64,000 nucleotides of DNA from JAGXQV01 sp964527565 (GTDB lineage Bacteria; Pseudomonadota; Gammaproteobacteria; Burkholderiales; Sulfuricellaceae). The notes beneath the pieces are model-generated. The model searched no databases. It saw only the letters and a list, made by a program, of their open reading frames with translations, and was not told where the DNA came from. The DNA lies in assembly GCA_964527565.1 (NCBI GenBank), contig CAZGOY010000006.1, forward strand, positions 1 to 64,000, read 5' to 3'. A program made the translations under genes and the position numbers. The first letter of the stretch is position 1, and every line of letters starts with the position of its first letter. This document shows, piece after piece, positions 30,181-39,600 of the stretch.

Positions 30181-33100
30181 ATGCCCCACATGAATGATAT
30201 TCAGGCTGTGCTTCCTGGGCAGGCCACCGTCGGCAAGGGGCGCAATGTCGAAGATTTCCTGCAGGTACTGGACCCCACGCAATCCCGCGAGGTGCTGCTC
30301 GAACTGATCGAACGCTCGACGGTGCCGATGCTGGTTTCCCGTGGCGAGGAACAGCGTGTCGTCTATATCAACGGAAAATTTCAGGAGCGTATCGGCTACA
30401 CGCTCGAAGACGTTCCCGATGTCGCGCATTGGTGGCCCCTGGCTTATCCCGACCCGGATTACCGGCGCTTTCTCATGGCGGAATGGCAGAAGCGCATAGA
30501 GCGGGCGATGCAGAAACGCGCCGAAATCGAGCCGATGGAGGCGGAGGTCACCTGCAAGGACGGCGAGAAGCGCATCTTCCGTACCCAGGCCTCGTCGATC
30601 GGCATCTTCAACCTGGTCATTTTCGTCGAGCTGACCGAGTTGCGCCATGCCGAACGGGAGCTGGAAGAAAAAAACCGCACCTACCGCGCCCTCTTCGAGG
30701 AAAGCTCCGACGGCATCCTGTTGCTGGACGGCGCCGGATTCGGCGACTGCAACCGCGCGGCGGCACGCATGCTGGGCTATGCGGACAGAACCGATTTGCT
30801 GGGCATTTCCCCGCACAGCATTTCCCCGCCCTTCCAGCCCGATGGCCGCGATTCGGCGGAAAAGGCCGGCGAGATGATCGCCCGCGCCATGGCGCAAGGC
30901 TCGCATCGCTTCGAGTGGGTTCACCGCACGGCGGACGGGCGCGACCTCTGGATTGAAGTCCTGCTGACGCGCATCCCCCTGGGCGGACGCGAGACCATCC
31001 ACTGCGTGTGGCGCAACATCGAAGACCGCAAGCAGGCAGAGCGGCGGGTGCTGGAGCAATCGCGCTTCCAGCAGATGGTGGCCGACATTTCCGCCGAATT
31101 CGTCAACACGCCGCTGGGCTCGGTGGATGTCGCCGTCAACCATGCGCTGGAACGCATGGGGCGCTTTTTTGCGACTGATCGCGCCTACACCTTTCAGTTT
31201 TCCGAAGACGCGAACACGCTCAGCAACACCCATGAATGGTGTGCTACGGATGTCGCGGCACAGGCCGCCCCTCTCCAGAATCTGCCGCGCGATGTCCACT
31301 TTTGGGTGCTCGGGCAGGTTCGCCAGGGGCAGATCGTCCATGTTCCCGACATTGAGGCCTTGCCGGAAGCCGAACCCGTCGCCAGGAACATGCCCGCCCA
31401 TTCGAATGTCCGCTCCCTGCTTCTGTTGCCGCTGACCAGCGATGGCCGCCAGTTCGGTTTTTTCGGCTTTGACATGGTGCGGGAGCAACGCACATGGTCG
31501 GCGGAACAGATTTCCATCCTCAAGGTGATTGCCGAAATCATCGCCGGCGCCTTTGCCCGCAAACAGTACGAAAGCGACCTGCTGCGCGCCAAGGAGGCCG
31601 CCGAGGCGGCCACGCGCGCCAAGAGCGAGTTTCTCGCCAACATGAGCCACGAGATCCGCACGCCGATGAATGCCATCATCGGCTTGAGCCGTCTGACCCT
31701 CAAAACCCACCTCGACGCGCGCCAACGCGATTATCTGGAGAAGGTGGTGTCCTCCTCCGACGCCTTGCTCGGGGTCATCAACGACGTGCTCGACTATTCG
31801 AAGATCGAAGCCGGCAAGTTGAGCCTGGAAACCATTCCCTTCGAGCTGGACAGCGTATTTCGCAACGTATCCGCGCTGGTGTCGCTCAAGGCGCAGGAAA
31901 AGCACCTTGAATTGCTGTTCCACATTCATCACGATGTTCCCCGCAACCTGATGGGCGACCCCTTGCGGCTGGGGCAGGTGCTCACCAACCTGGTCAACAA
32001 TGCCGTCAAATTCACGGGAAGCGGTGAAATCGTGGTGAACGCGGAACCCGTGCGGGTGGAGGCGAAAAGCGCCGTGCTGCGCTTTTCGGTGCGCGATACC
32101 GGCATCGGCATCACACCCGAGGCGCAGGCCGGTTTGTTCGATCCGTTTTCCCAGGCCGATGGCTCGGTGACGCGCCGCTTCGGCGGCACCGGCCTCGGCC
32201 TGGCCATCTGCAAGCAGTTGTGCGAGCTGATGGGCGGACACATCTGGGTGGAAAGCCAGCCCGGCGCGGGCAGCCGTTTTGGGTTCGAAGCGGCGTTCAT
32301 TTTGCATGACCAGGGCTTCCGGCGCCTGCCGCTGGACCGGCTCTCCGGCGTGCGGACGCTGATTGTCGACGACAATGAAACGGCCCGCATGGTGTTCCGT
32401 GAAATCCTGCTCAATTTCGGCATGCGCCCGGAAAGCGCCGCCAGCGGCGAACAGGGGCTGGAGATGCTGCAATGCGCGCAGGGACAAGGCGACCCCTACC
32501 GCGTGGTGCTGCTCGACTGGATGATGCCGGGCATCGACGGCATCGAGACCGCGCGCCGCATCCGCAGCAATGGCGCGCCGCTGGGGGAGGTGCCCGCGAT
32601 CCTGATGGTCACCGCCTACAGCCAGGACCAGGTGGCGGATGCGGCCTGCGGCGCGGGCATCGGCCATTTGCTGACCAAGCCGGTCAGCGAATCGACCTTG
32701 CACGATGCCATCGTCGAGGCCCTGATGGGGGATGAAATCTCCGCCACCCGCCAGCATTACCGCCACAGCGTGCAGGAACGCACGCGCAATTCTGCGGTTT
32801 TGCGCGGTGTGCGCGTGCTGCTGGTGGACGACAGTCCGCTCAACCGCGAGGTAGCCGTCGAATTTCTCCGGGAAACCGGGCTGGACATTGATCAGGCGGT
32901 GAATGGCCGCGAAGCGGTGGAAAAAGTGCGCTCCGGCGATTACCGCCTGGTGCTGATGGACATCCAGATGCCGGAGATGGACGGCATCACCGCCACGCAG
33001 ACCATCCGTGCCGACGAGCGTTTCCGCGACCTGCCGATCATCGCCATGACCGCGCACGCCATGGCCGGCGACCGCGAGCGCAGCCTGGCGGCAGGCATGA

Positions 33101-33828
33101 ACGATCACCTGACCAAACCCATCGACCCCGATGCGCTGGTCGCCGCGCTGGAACACTGGATCGCCGGTGGCGGAGGCGAAACCGGAATGGCGCCGTCTGC
33201 CGCCGCACCGGCCAAAGCCGCGCCGCCACCCGCGTTTATCGAACTGGACCACATCGACACTGCGGAGGGCTTGCACAACCACCTGAACCGGGAAGCCTTC
33301 TATCTGCGCATCCTGCGCATCTTCCGCCGTGATTTCGGCGATGCCGGAACGCGTATGCGCGAGTTGGCCGGGCAGGGTGCCATGGAGGAGGCGCGGCGCC
33401 TGGCGCACACGCTCAAATCGGCGGCCGCCACCATCGGCGCGGCAGCGCTGGCTGACCGGGCGCGCGAACTGGAAGCGGCACTGGCTGCCGGAATGGCGCC
33501 ACCCGCCCTGCTGGATAATTTTGCTGTGGCCGCCGAGCACATCGCCCACGCGCTGGACGCCTTGCCCGCTGAAGAGGCAGATGCCGCGCCGCTGGTGAGC
33601 GTGCTGGCGAGCGATCTCCTGCCGCTGCTGGAGCGGGTCGAAACCCTGCTGCAAGCCGATGATGCCGCCGTCGAGGCGGCCTTCCGCGAGTTGCGGCAGG
33701 CGCTGGCCGCTCCTGCTCCTGATCAGCGGATCGGCGAAATCGGCGAACTGATCGAGGATGTCGAATACGAACAGGCGTTGAAATTGCTGGCGGAATTTAA
33801 ACGCCAATTAAAAGGGGGGGCGGCATGA
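30181..33828 (+). CDS. Hybrid histidine kinase 3 (PAS-PAS-GAF-HisKA-HATPase-REC-REC-Hpt)
   Basis: 1215 residues from ATG 30181, which follows TTGGAG; an ATG at 30148 is also in frame. Two PAS domains (about 30-150 and 155-290), a GAF domain (about 295-450), HisKA with His490, HATPase, receivers with Asp779 and Asp927, and Hpt with His1076. There are no membrane segments, so unlike kinases 1 and 2 it senses a cytoplasmic cue. Its core is closely related to those of kinases 1 and 2, showing a shared relay core joined to different sensors. It overlaps the next REC-kinase by ATGA. Confidence 0.93.
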   Translation: MPHMNDIQAVLPGQATVGKGRNVEDFLQVLDPTQSREVLLELIERSTVPMLVSRGEEQRVVYINGKFQERIGYTLEDVPDVAHWWPLAYPDPDYRRFLMAEWQKRIERAMQKRAEIEPMEAEVTCKDGEKRIFRTQASSIGIFNLVIFVELTELRHAERELEEKNRTYRALFEESSDGILLLDGAGFGDCNRAAARMLGYADRTDLLGISPHSISPPFQPDGRDSAEKAGEMIARAMAQGSHRFEWVHRTADGRDLWIEVLLTRIPLGGRETIHCVWRNIEDRKQAERRVLEQSRFQQMVADISAEFVNTPLGSVDVAVNHALERMGRFFATDRAYTFQFSEDANTLSNTHEWCATDVAAQAAPLQNLPRDVHFWVLGQVRQGQIVHVPDIEALPEAEPVARNMPAHSNVRSLLLLPLTSDGRQFGFFGFDMVREQRTWSAEQISILKVIAEIIAGAFARKQYESDLLRAKEAAEAATRAKSEFLANMSHEIRTPMNAIIGLSRLTLKTHLDARQRDYLEKVVSSSDALLGVINDVLDYSKIEAGKLSLETIPFELDSVFRNVSALVSLKAQEKHLELLFHIHHDVPRNLMGDPLRLGQVLTNLVNNAVKFTGSGEIVVNAEPVRVEAKSAVLRFSVRDTGIGITPEAQAGLFDPFSQADGSVTRRFGGTGLGLAICKQLCELMGGHIWVESQPGAGSRFGFEAAFILHDQGFRRLPLDRLSGVRTLIVDDNETARMVFREILLNFGMRPESAASGEQGLEMLQCAQGQGDPYRVVLLDWMMPGIDGIETARRIRSNGAPLGEVPAILMVTAYSQDQVADAACGAGIGHLLTKPVSESTLHDAIVEALMGDEISATRQHYRHSVQERTRNSAVLRGVRVLLVDDSPLNREVAVEFLRETGLDIDQAVNGREAVEKVRSGDYRLVLMDIQMPEMDGITATQTIRADERFRDLPIIAMTAHAMAGDRERSLAAGMNDHLTKPIDPDALVAALEHWIAGGGGETGMAPSAAAPAKAAPPPAFIELDHIDTAEGLHNHLNREAFYLRILRIFRRDFGDAGTRMRELAGQGAMEEARRLAHTLKSAAATIGAAALADRARELEAALAAGMAPPALLDNFAVAAEHIAHALDALPAEEADAAPLVSVLASDLLPLLERVETLLQADDAAVEAAFRELRQALAAPAPDQRIGEIGELIEDVEYEQALKLLAEFKRQLKGGAA

Positions 33829-34964
33829 CGGACAAACATTCGGTACTGGTGGTCGATGACGAGAAACAGAACCGCGCCTTGCTCACCGAGCTGTTCAAGG
33901 ACGACGGCTACCAGATATTTCTCGCCAAGAACGGCGTGCAAGCTCTGGAGCGCGCGCGCGAGCATCTGCCGGACCTGATCCTGCTCGACGTGCTGATGCC
34001 CGAGATGGACGGCTACCAGGTGATTCGCGAGCTCAAGGCCGATTCTGCCACCCACGACATCCCAGTGATTTTCATCTCTGCGCTGGATTCCGCCGACAGC
34101 GAGGAAAAGGGGCTGGAACTGGGGGCGGTGGACTATATTTCCAAGCCTTTTCATCCCTCCATCGCACGGGCGCGGGTGCGCAACCACCTTTCGCTGTGCG
34201 CCGCCCTCAACCAGTTGCGCGCGCAAAAACAGGGGCTTGAAGAAGCGGCCGCGCTGCGCGACGACGTCGAACGCATCATGCACCACGACCTGAAAAGCCC
34301 GCTTAACGGCATCCTGATGGCGACCCACATGCTGCTCAACGAAACCGGCGACTCATCCGCCGAGGAACGCTCCGAATTGTTGCAGTCCGTCGAAAAATCC
34401 GGCTACACCATGCTGGAAATGATCAGCCGCTCGCTCGACCTGTACAAGATGGAACAGGGGATTTACCGGTTCGCCGCGCAACCGGTCAATCTGATGCCGG
34501 TGCTGCGGCGCGTCATCAGCGACAATGGCGCGCTGGTGCGCACCTTGCGCCTTGCCGTGGCCTTGCGCATCGATGGCCGGGAAGCCGACGACGATGCGGT
34601 CTTCATGGTGCCGGGAGACGCCTCTCTGTGCTACGCCATGCTGGCCAATCTGGCGAAAAACGCCATGGAAGCCTCGCCGGAACACGGGTGCGTCAACATT
34701 GATTTGCAGCGCGATACGGCGGGCACCCTGGTGCGCATCCACAATCAGGGCGCGGTGCCCGAACTGGTGCGCGAACACTTTTTCGACAAATACACCACTG
34801 CCGGAAAATCCGGCGGTACCGGGCTGGGCACCTATTCCGCGCGCCTGATGATCCTGACCATGGGCGGCGACATCCGTGTCGAAACCTCGGCGGATCAAGG
34901 CACCACGCTGTCGGTGCGCTTTCCGCCGTTTTCCGGCGACTTCGCCGCGCTGGAATTGGGTTGA
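33825..34964 (+). CDS. REC-HisKA-HATPase response-regulator kinase 2
   Basis: 379 residues, the same length and layout as the REC-kinase at 22956: receiver Asp55 in LLDVLMPEMDG, His154 in MHHDLKSPLNG, HATPase with GGTGLGTYSARLM. Most residues match the paralogue; the clearest differences are in the stretch after RHDIPV-like segment and in the kinase linker. It probably takes phosphate from hybrid kinase 3, whose stop it overlaps. Confidence 0.9.
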   Translation: MTDKHSVLVVDDEKQNRALLTELFKDDGYQIFLAKNGVQALERAREHLPDLILLDVLMPEMDGYQVIRELKADSATHDIPVIFISALDSADSEEKGLELGAVDYISKPFHPSIARARVRNHLSLCAALNQLRAQKQGLEEAAALRDDVERIMHHDLKSPLNGILMATHMLLNETGDSSAEERSELLQSVEKSGYTMLEMISRSLDLYKMEQGIYRFAAQPVNLMPVLRRVISDNGALVRTLRLAVALRIDGREADDDAVFMVPGDASLCYAMLANLAKNAMEASPEHGCVNIDLQRDTAGTLVRIHNQGAVPELVREHFFDKYTTAGKSGGTGLGTYSARLMILTMGGDIRVETSADQGTTLSVRFPPFSGDFAALELG

Positions 34965-35033
34965 GCGGGGCGCTGGCGGCGCGCGCCACCCGTGATAACA
35001 TGACATCTTTGTCTGCAATCGAAAGCCGCAAAT

Positions 35034-35819
35034 ATGCCGATTCACTCTGACCCCGAGGCGCTGGGACAACTGCGCCGCCTGTCCGTCCTCTACGCCGAGG
35101 ATGACGAAGGCGTGCAAAGACAGTTGGCAAAATTTCTGCAGCGTCGCGTCGGCAAGCTGTTCGTCGCCAGCGACGGCAAGGAAGGGCTGGAAATCTACCG
35201 GCGTGAAAAACCGGACATCGTGATCACCGATGTTTCCATGCCGATCATGGGCGGCATGGAAATGGCCGAAGCCATCAAGAGCGACAATGAAGACATTCCA
35301 GTAATCCTAACCACCGCCTACAACGAGCCGGATTTTTTCATCCGTTCGATCGAAATCGGCATCGACAAATACGTGGTCAAGCCGGTCAACCCCGACGCGC
35401 TGATGAGCGCGCTGGCGAAAAGTGCCGAAGCCCTTATCCGGCACCGCCTGATCGACGCGCAGAACCGCATGATCTGCCAGGTACTCGACAAGTCTCCGGA
35501 TTTCATGGTGCTCATCAAGAATGACCATTTCGAATTCGTCAACAAGGCCTTTCTGACCTATCTGGGCTACGAGTCACCCGAGGCCTTCGAAGCGGCACAC
35601 GACAGCGGCAGGGATTTCTGCGAAGTGGACGGGCGGCTATTCACCGTTGCTGAGCAGGAGGAGTGCGTGCATTACGTGATCGGCAATCCCGGCAGCCACA
35701 TGGTGCGTATTTATAGCGGGGAACGGCACGAGGCGCACGATCTCGTCGTCAGTTACGAATTTTTCCCCGAACTGGAAAAGCACCTGCTTTCTTTCAGACC
35801 GGAGGCGCAGGCCGCATAG
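35034..35819 (+). CDS. REC-PAS response regulator
   Basis: 261 residues: receiver (about 10-130) with Asp66 in VITDVSMPIMGG and Lys in YVVKPVNPD, and a PAS-like domain (about 145-250) starting DKSPDFMVLIKNDHFEFVNKAF. No output enzyme or DNA-binding domain follows, so it may act through protein contact. Its receiver closely resembles that of the REC-PAS-GGDEF-EAL protein encoded next, with which it may be cotranscribed (77-base gap). It could be a shortened paralogue or a phosphate sink with a sensor. Confidence 0.85.
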   Translation: MPIHSDPEALGQLRRLSVLYAEDDEGVQRQLAKFLQRRVGKLFVASDGKEGLEIYRREKPDIVITDVSMPIMGGMEMAEAIKSDNEDIPVILTTAYNEPDFFIRSIEIGIDKYVVKPVNPDALMSALAKSAEALIRHRLIDAQNRMICQVLDKSPDFMVLIKNDHFEFVNKAFLTYLGYESPEAFEAAHDSGRDFCEVDGRLFTVAEQEECVHYVIGNPGSHMVRIYSGERHEAHDLVVSYEFFPELEKHLLSFRPEAQAA

Positions 35820-35896
35820 CCGCGGCATTGCAGTCCGGGGTGGCAAGCTGCATAATGCCACTCTCATAAAATTGATATTTTAGGCCGTTTGACGCC

Positions 35897-38014
35897 ATGA
35901 CCGAGTTGCCAGAATCCGCTTCGCCCGATTTGTTGCGTTCCCTGAAAGTCCTCTATGTCGAGGACGACCCGGAAATCCGCCGTCAGCTGGTGTTGTTCCT
36001 GTCGCGCCGCGTGGGGGAACTGCTGGTAGCCGAAAACGGCCAGGACGGTTTAAACCAGTTTCGTGAGGCGCGCCCCGATATCGTCGTCACCGACATCGTC
36101 ATGCCGCTGATGGACGGCCTGAAAATGTCCGAGGGCATCAAGACGCTGGATGACGATGTGCCGATCATCGTCACCACGGCTTTCAACGACCAGGATTTTT
36201 TCCTCAACGCCATTGAAGTCGGCATCGACCATTACGTGCTGAAACCGATCCACCTCGATTCTCTGCTCGAAGCGATTCGCCGCGCGGCAAAAAACGTTTT
36301 CCAGAAACGCGAGATCGACAAGAAAAACCGCGCCCTGCAACTGGCGGCCATGGTATTCGATGGCAGTATCGAAGGCATTCTCATCACCGGGCGCGACAAC
36401 CAGATCATCTCCGTCAACCGCGCCTTCAGCGAAATCACCGGCTACAGCGCCGATGAGGTGCAGGGGCAGAACCCGCGCATGTTCGCTTCGGGACGGCACG
36501 ACCATGCTTTTTTCCGCGAAATGTGGCGTGCCCTGCACGAAACCGGCCATTGGCAGGGCGAGGTGTGGAACCGGCGCAAGAACGGCGAAATCTTCCCGGA
36601 ATTTCTCACCCTCAGCATCCAGCGCGACGAACAGGGCGAAATCGCCCACCACATCGGCCTGTTTACCGACATTACCCAGAACAAATTCGACGAAGAACGC
36701 ATCGAACGCCTGGCCTATTACGACCCGCTCACCGATCTGCCCAACCGTGTGCTGTTACAAGACCGCCTGGCGCAGGTGCTGGCCGCTGCACAACGCGACG
36801 GTCATTCTGCAGCAATACTGATGCTCGATCTCGATCGCTTCAAGAACATCAACGAATCGCTGGGCCACGGCGTCGGCGACATTGTTCTGCAAGTGGTCGC
36901 GGAGCGTCTGCGCGGCTGCGTGCGCGAGGCCGACACAGTGGCCCGTTTAGGGGGCGACGAATACCTGGTAGTGATGGGCAGCCTGGGAGGCGCCCAGGAC
37001 GCGGCGCAGGAAGCCGCCCAGGCCGCGCAAAAAATCCTCGCGGCGTTTCAGTCGCCGGTGGTGGTGGACGGCAAGGAACTTGGGGTTTCATTGAGCATCG
37101 GCATCAGCGTTTTCCCCAACGACGGCGAGGATGAGCAGGCGCTGATGAAAAATGCCGATTCGGCGGTTTACAGCGCCAAGGAAGCCGGACGCAACACCTA
37201 CCAGTTTTATACGCGCGACATGAATGCCAGCATGCTGGAAACCCTGCTGATCGAGAACGCCCTGCGCCGCGCGCTGGAGCGGGACGAATTCCGTTTGTTC
37301 TTCCAGCCGCAGGTCGACCTGCACAGCGGAAAAATTACCGGCGCGGAGGCGTTGATCCGCTGGCAGCACCCGGAGCAGGGCTTGCTGGCGCCGCTCACCT
37401 TCATCCCTATCGCCGAGGATTCCGGCCTGATTATTCCCATTGGCGAATGGGTGTTGCGCGATGCCTGCCGACACCTGAAAACCTGGCATGAAGCCGGGTT
37501 CTCCGAAATGGTGGTGGCAGTCAACATGTCCGCGGTGCAGTTTCGCCAGGAAAACCTGGCCGAGCGCATCGTCGCGCTTGCCGCTGAAACCGGTGCGGAC
37601 TTGCGGCATGTCGAGCTGGAACTGACCGAAAGCATGATCATGCACAATGCCGAAGCCATGATCGACAGCATGCACGTGCTGAAATCGCTGAACCTCAAGC
37701 TGTCGATCGACGATTTCGGCACCGGCTATTCTTCCCTGAGCTATCTCAAGCGCTTCCCCATCGACAAGCTCAAGATCGACCGCTCCTTCGTCAACGACAT
37801 TACGGAAAACCCGGCCGATCTGGCCATCAGCCGGGTGGTTATCGACCTCGGGCGCAACCTGGGTCTGCGCGTCATCGCCGAGGGCGTGGAAACCGACGAG
37901 CAGTTGCGGCTGTTGCGCGAGCACGGTTGCGACGAAATGCAGGGGTATTTTTTCAGCAAACCCGTACCGGCGGAAGAATTCGAAGCGATGTTGCGCGCGG
38001 ACAAGCACCTGTAA
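35897..38014 (+). CDS. REC-PAS-GGDEF-EAL bifunctional c-di-GMP response regulator
   Basis: 705 residues: receiver with Asp66 in VVTDIVMPLMDG (about 10-130), PAS (about 145-265), GGDEF domain (about 270-435) with LGGDEY near 351, and EAL domain (about 450-700) with AEALIRWQHPE and DDFGTGYSS. GGDEY is an accepted active variant and the EAL motif is intact, so either activity is possible. The receiver implies that the upstream phosphorelay genes control it, making c-di-GMP a likely output of the hybrid-kinase array. Confidence 0.92.
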   Translation: MTELPESASPDLLRSLKVLYVEDDPEIRRQLVLFLSRRVGELLVAENGQDGLNQFREARPDIVVTDIVMPLMDGLKMSEGIKTLDDDVPIIVTTAFNDQDFFLNAIEVGIDHYVLKPIHLDSLLEAIRRAAKNVFQKREIDKKNRALQLAAMVFDGSIEGILITGRDNQIISVNRAFSEITGYSADEVQGQNPRMFASGRHDHAFFREMWRALHETGHWQGEVWNRRKNGEIFPEFLTLSIQRDEQGEIAHHIGLFTDITQNKFDEERIERLAYYDPLTDLPNRVLLQDRLAQVLAAAQRDGHSAAILMLDLDRFKNINESLGHGVGDIVLQVVAERLRGCVREADTVARLGGDEYLVVMGSLGGAQDAAQEAAQAAQKILAAFQSPVVVDGKELGVSLSIGISVFPNDGEDEQALMKNADSAVYSAKEAGRNTYQFYTRDMNASMLETLLIENALRRALERDEFRLFFQPQVDLHSGKITGAEALIRWQHPEQGLLAPLTFIPIAEDSGLIIPIGEWVLRDACRHLKTWHEAGFSEMVVAVNMSAVQFRQENLAERIVALAAETGADLRHVELELTESMIMHNAEAMIDSMHVLKSLNLKLSIDDFGTGYSSLSYLKRFPIDKLKIDRSFVNDITENPADLAISRVVIDLGRNLGLRVIAEGVETDEQLRLLREHGCDEMQGYFFSKPVPAEEFEAMLRADKHL

Positions 38015-38035
38015 GCCCCCCGCCCCAACTACCTC

Positions 38036-38815
38036 ATGTCAACGCTTGCCGCCATCATCCTGGTCAGCCTGCTCGGTGGCGTTTTGAGCATTGCCGCCGC
38101 CGCCCTGTTCGCCTTTTCCGCCCGCCCCGAACGCGTGCCCCTGCTGGTCAGCTACGCCATCGGCGCGCTGCTGGGTGCGACCTTCCTGGAAATCCTGCCT
38201 CACGCTTTCGAGTTGAGCAGCGACATCGAGCAAACCGCCGCCACCATCCTGTTCGGCATCCTGCTGTTCTTCGTGCTGGAAAAACTGGTGCTGTGGCGGC
38301 ATTGCCACCACACCGAAGGCTGCGAAGCGCATGCGCCGCCGCCCGCCCACGGCCACGATCATGGCCGCAGCGGGATGATGATCATGATCGGCGATACCTT
38401 CCACAATTTCGTGGACGGCATCATTATCGCTGCCGCATTCATCGCCGACTTTCAGGTCGGCATGGTTACCGCGCTGGCGATCATCGCGCATGAAATACCG
38501 CAAGAAACCGGCGATTTCCTGATCCTGCTGCACTCCGGTTACACGCGGCGCCAGGCCTTGCTGCTCAACGTCGTTTCCAGCGCGGCCACCCTGGTGGGCG
38601 GCCTGCTGGCCTATTTCGCCCTGCAATCACTGCAGGAGTTGACGCCGTTCTTCCTCAGTATCGCGGCGGCCAGCATGATTTACGTCGCGGTCGCCGACCT
38701 GATTCCCGGCCTGCACAAGCGCGCCGAACTGCGCGCCACCTTGCAGCAAGCGCTACTCATCGGCTTGGGAATCGCCTCGATCTGGGCGGTAAAGACCCTG
38801 ATCGGGCACGATTGA
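38036..38815 (+). CDS. ZIP-family divalent metal transporter
   Basis: 259 residues with about eight membrane helices. A His-rich cytoplasmic loop (CHHTEGCEAHAPPPAHGHDH) precedes the metal-site helices IGDTFHNFVDGIIIA and IIAHEIPQETGDF, with the HN..D and HE...E signatures of ZIP proteins. It should carry zinc, iron or a similar metal into the cytoplasm. It lies 21 bases after a c-di-GMP gene, but a functional link is not evident. Confidence 0.92.
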   Translation: MSTLAAIILVSLLGGVLSIAAAALFAFSARPERVPLLVSYAIGALLGATFLEILPHAFELSSDIEQTAATILFGILLFFVLEKLVLWRHCHHTEGCEAHAPPPAHGHDHGRSGMMIMIGDTFHNFVDGIIIAAAFIADFQVGMVTALAIIAHEIPQETGDFLILLHSGYTRRQALLLNVVSSAATLVGGLLAYFALQSLQELTPFFLSIAAASMIYVAVADLIPGLHKRAELRATLQQALLIGLGIASIWAVKTLIGHD

Positions 38816-38837
38816 AACGCTCGCCCTGCTTGGTTTC

Positions 38838-38867
38838 TTGACGGACCCCGACTTATCCGAGCATAAT
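38838..38867 (+). promoter_or_regulatory. Probable promoter of the Phd/VapC-type pair
   Basis: TTGACG (38838-38843), an 18-base spacer and CATAAT (38862-38867) give a good sigma70-type promoter 35 bases before the antitoxin ATG. Confidence 0.6.
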
Positions 38868-38890
38868 CTGGTCGGTTTATCTGACTAGAT
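38866..38890. promoter_or_regulatory. Imperfect inverted repeat, likely antitoxin operator
   Basis: ATCTGGTC and GACTAGAT (7 of 8 bases symmetrical) flank a 9-base spacer just after the -10 box and before the start codon. Phd-type antitoxins bind such repeats to repress their operon; binding here is inferred from position. Confidence 0.45.
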
Positions 38891-38902
38891 AGTGAGGAAT
38901 TC

Positions 38903-39184
38903 ATGCACACGGATCAATGGCGCCTCCAGGACGCGAAGGCCCGCTTCAGTCAAGTGGTGGAAGCTGCGTTGCGCGGCGAGCCGCAACACATTACCCGTCG
39001 CGGCCGGCGGGCGGTGGTGGTGCTTTCCGAACAGGAATTCGAATCCTTGCAGCGTAACGCGCACGCTGCGGCGCCGGGCTTCATCGCGCACTTGCTGGCC
39101 ATGCCACGGGAAAAGGATGAAAGCGGCACTGACCGTGCGACTGACCACGCTCCCCTGGCATTGCGTGAGGTGGATTTTTCGTGA
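38903..39184 (+). CDS. Phd/YefM-family antitoxin
   Basis: 93 residues. The N-terminal WRLQDAKARFSQVVEAAL and ITRRGRRAVVVLSEQEF match the Phd/YefM DNA-binding fold; the acidic C-terminal part is the toxin-binding tail. GAGG at a suitable distance supports the ATG. Its stop overlaps the toxin GTG by four bases. It would neutralise the PIN toxin and repress the promoter at 38838-38867. Confidence 0.9.
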   Translation: MHTDQWRLQDAKARFSQVVEAALRGEPQHITRRGRRAVVVLSEQEFESLQRNAHAAAPGFIAHLLAMPREKDESGTDRATDHAPLALREVDFS

Positions 39185-39588
39185 TTTTGCTGGATACCGT
39201 GGTTCTTTCTGAGTTACACAAAGCTGCGCCGGCGCCGTCCGTGGTGAAATGGCTGACGGATTTTCGGGGTGACGAGCTGTTTATCAGTGTGGTGAGTCTC
39301 GGAGAAATCCAGCGCGGCATCGAAAAAAAACGGGTAAGCGACCCGGCTTTCGCTGAGTCACTTAGCCGGTGGATCGAGGATTTGCTACGTTTCTACACCG
39401 ACCGGATACTTCCGGTCACGCCCGCCATAGCGCGCAGGTGGGGCGTGCTTTCCGCACAGTTGGGCAATGACGGCGCTGACTTGATCATCGCCGCCACGGC
39501 GTTGACTCACGATTTGCAAGTCGCCACGCGCAATGTCCGGCATTTTCTGCCAACCGGCGCCGAGGTCATCAATCCGTTCGGTGAATAA
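39181..39588 (+). CDS. VapC-type PIN-domain ribonuclease toxin
   Basis: 135 residues from GTG 39181. PIN-domain acidic residues are in MILLDTVVLSEL (Asp5), VVSLGEIQRGI and DGADLIIAATAL; it ends with TRNVRHF. VapC toxins cut tRNA or rRNA. Pairing with a Phd-type antitoxin and overlapping starts are typical of type II modules. Complete and without frameshift. Confidence 0.92.
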   Translation: MILLDTVVLSELHKAAPAPSVVKWLTDFRGDELFISVVSLGEIQRGIEKKRVSDPAFAESLSRWIEDLLRFYTDRILPVTPAIARRWGVLSAQLGNDGADLIIAATALTHDLQVATRNVRHFLPTGAEVINPFGE

Positions 39589-39600
39589 AGGGACGGGGGG

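Noticed and set aside
30058..33807. A 1249-codon minus-strand open frame
   Set aside because: It is the antisense of hybrid kinase 3, kept open by GC-rich codon use. It has no domain signal or ribosome site.
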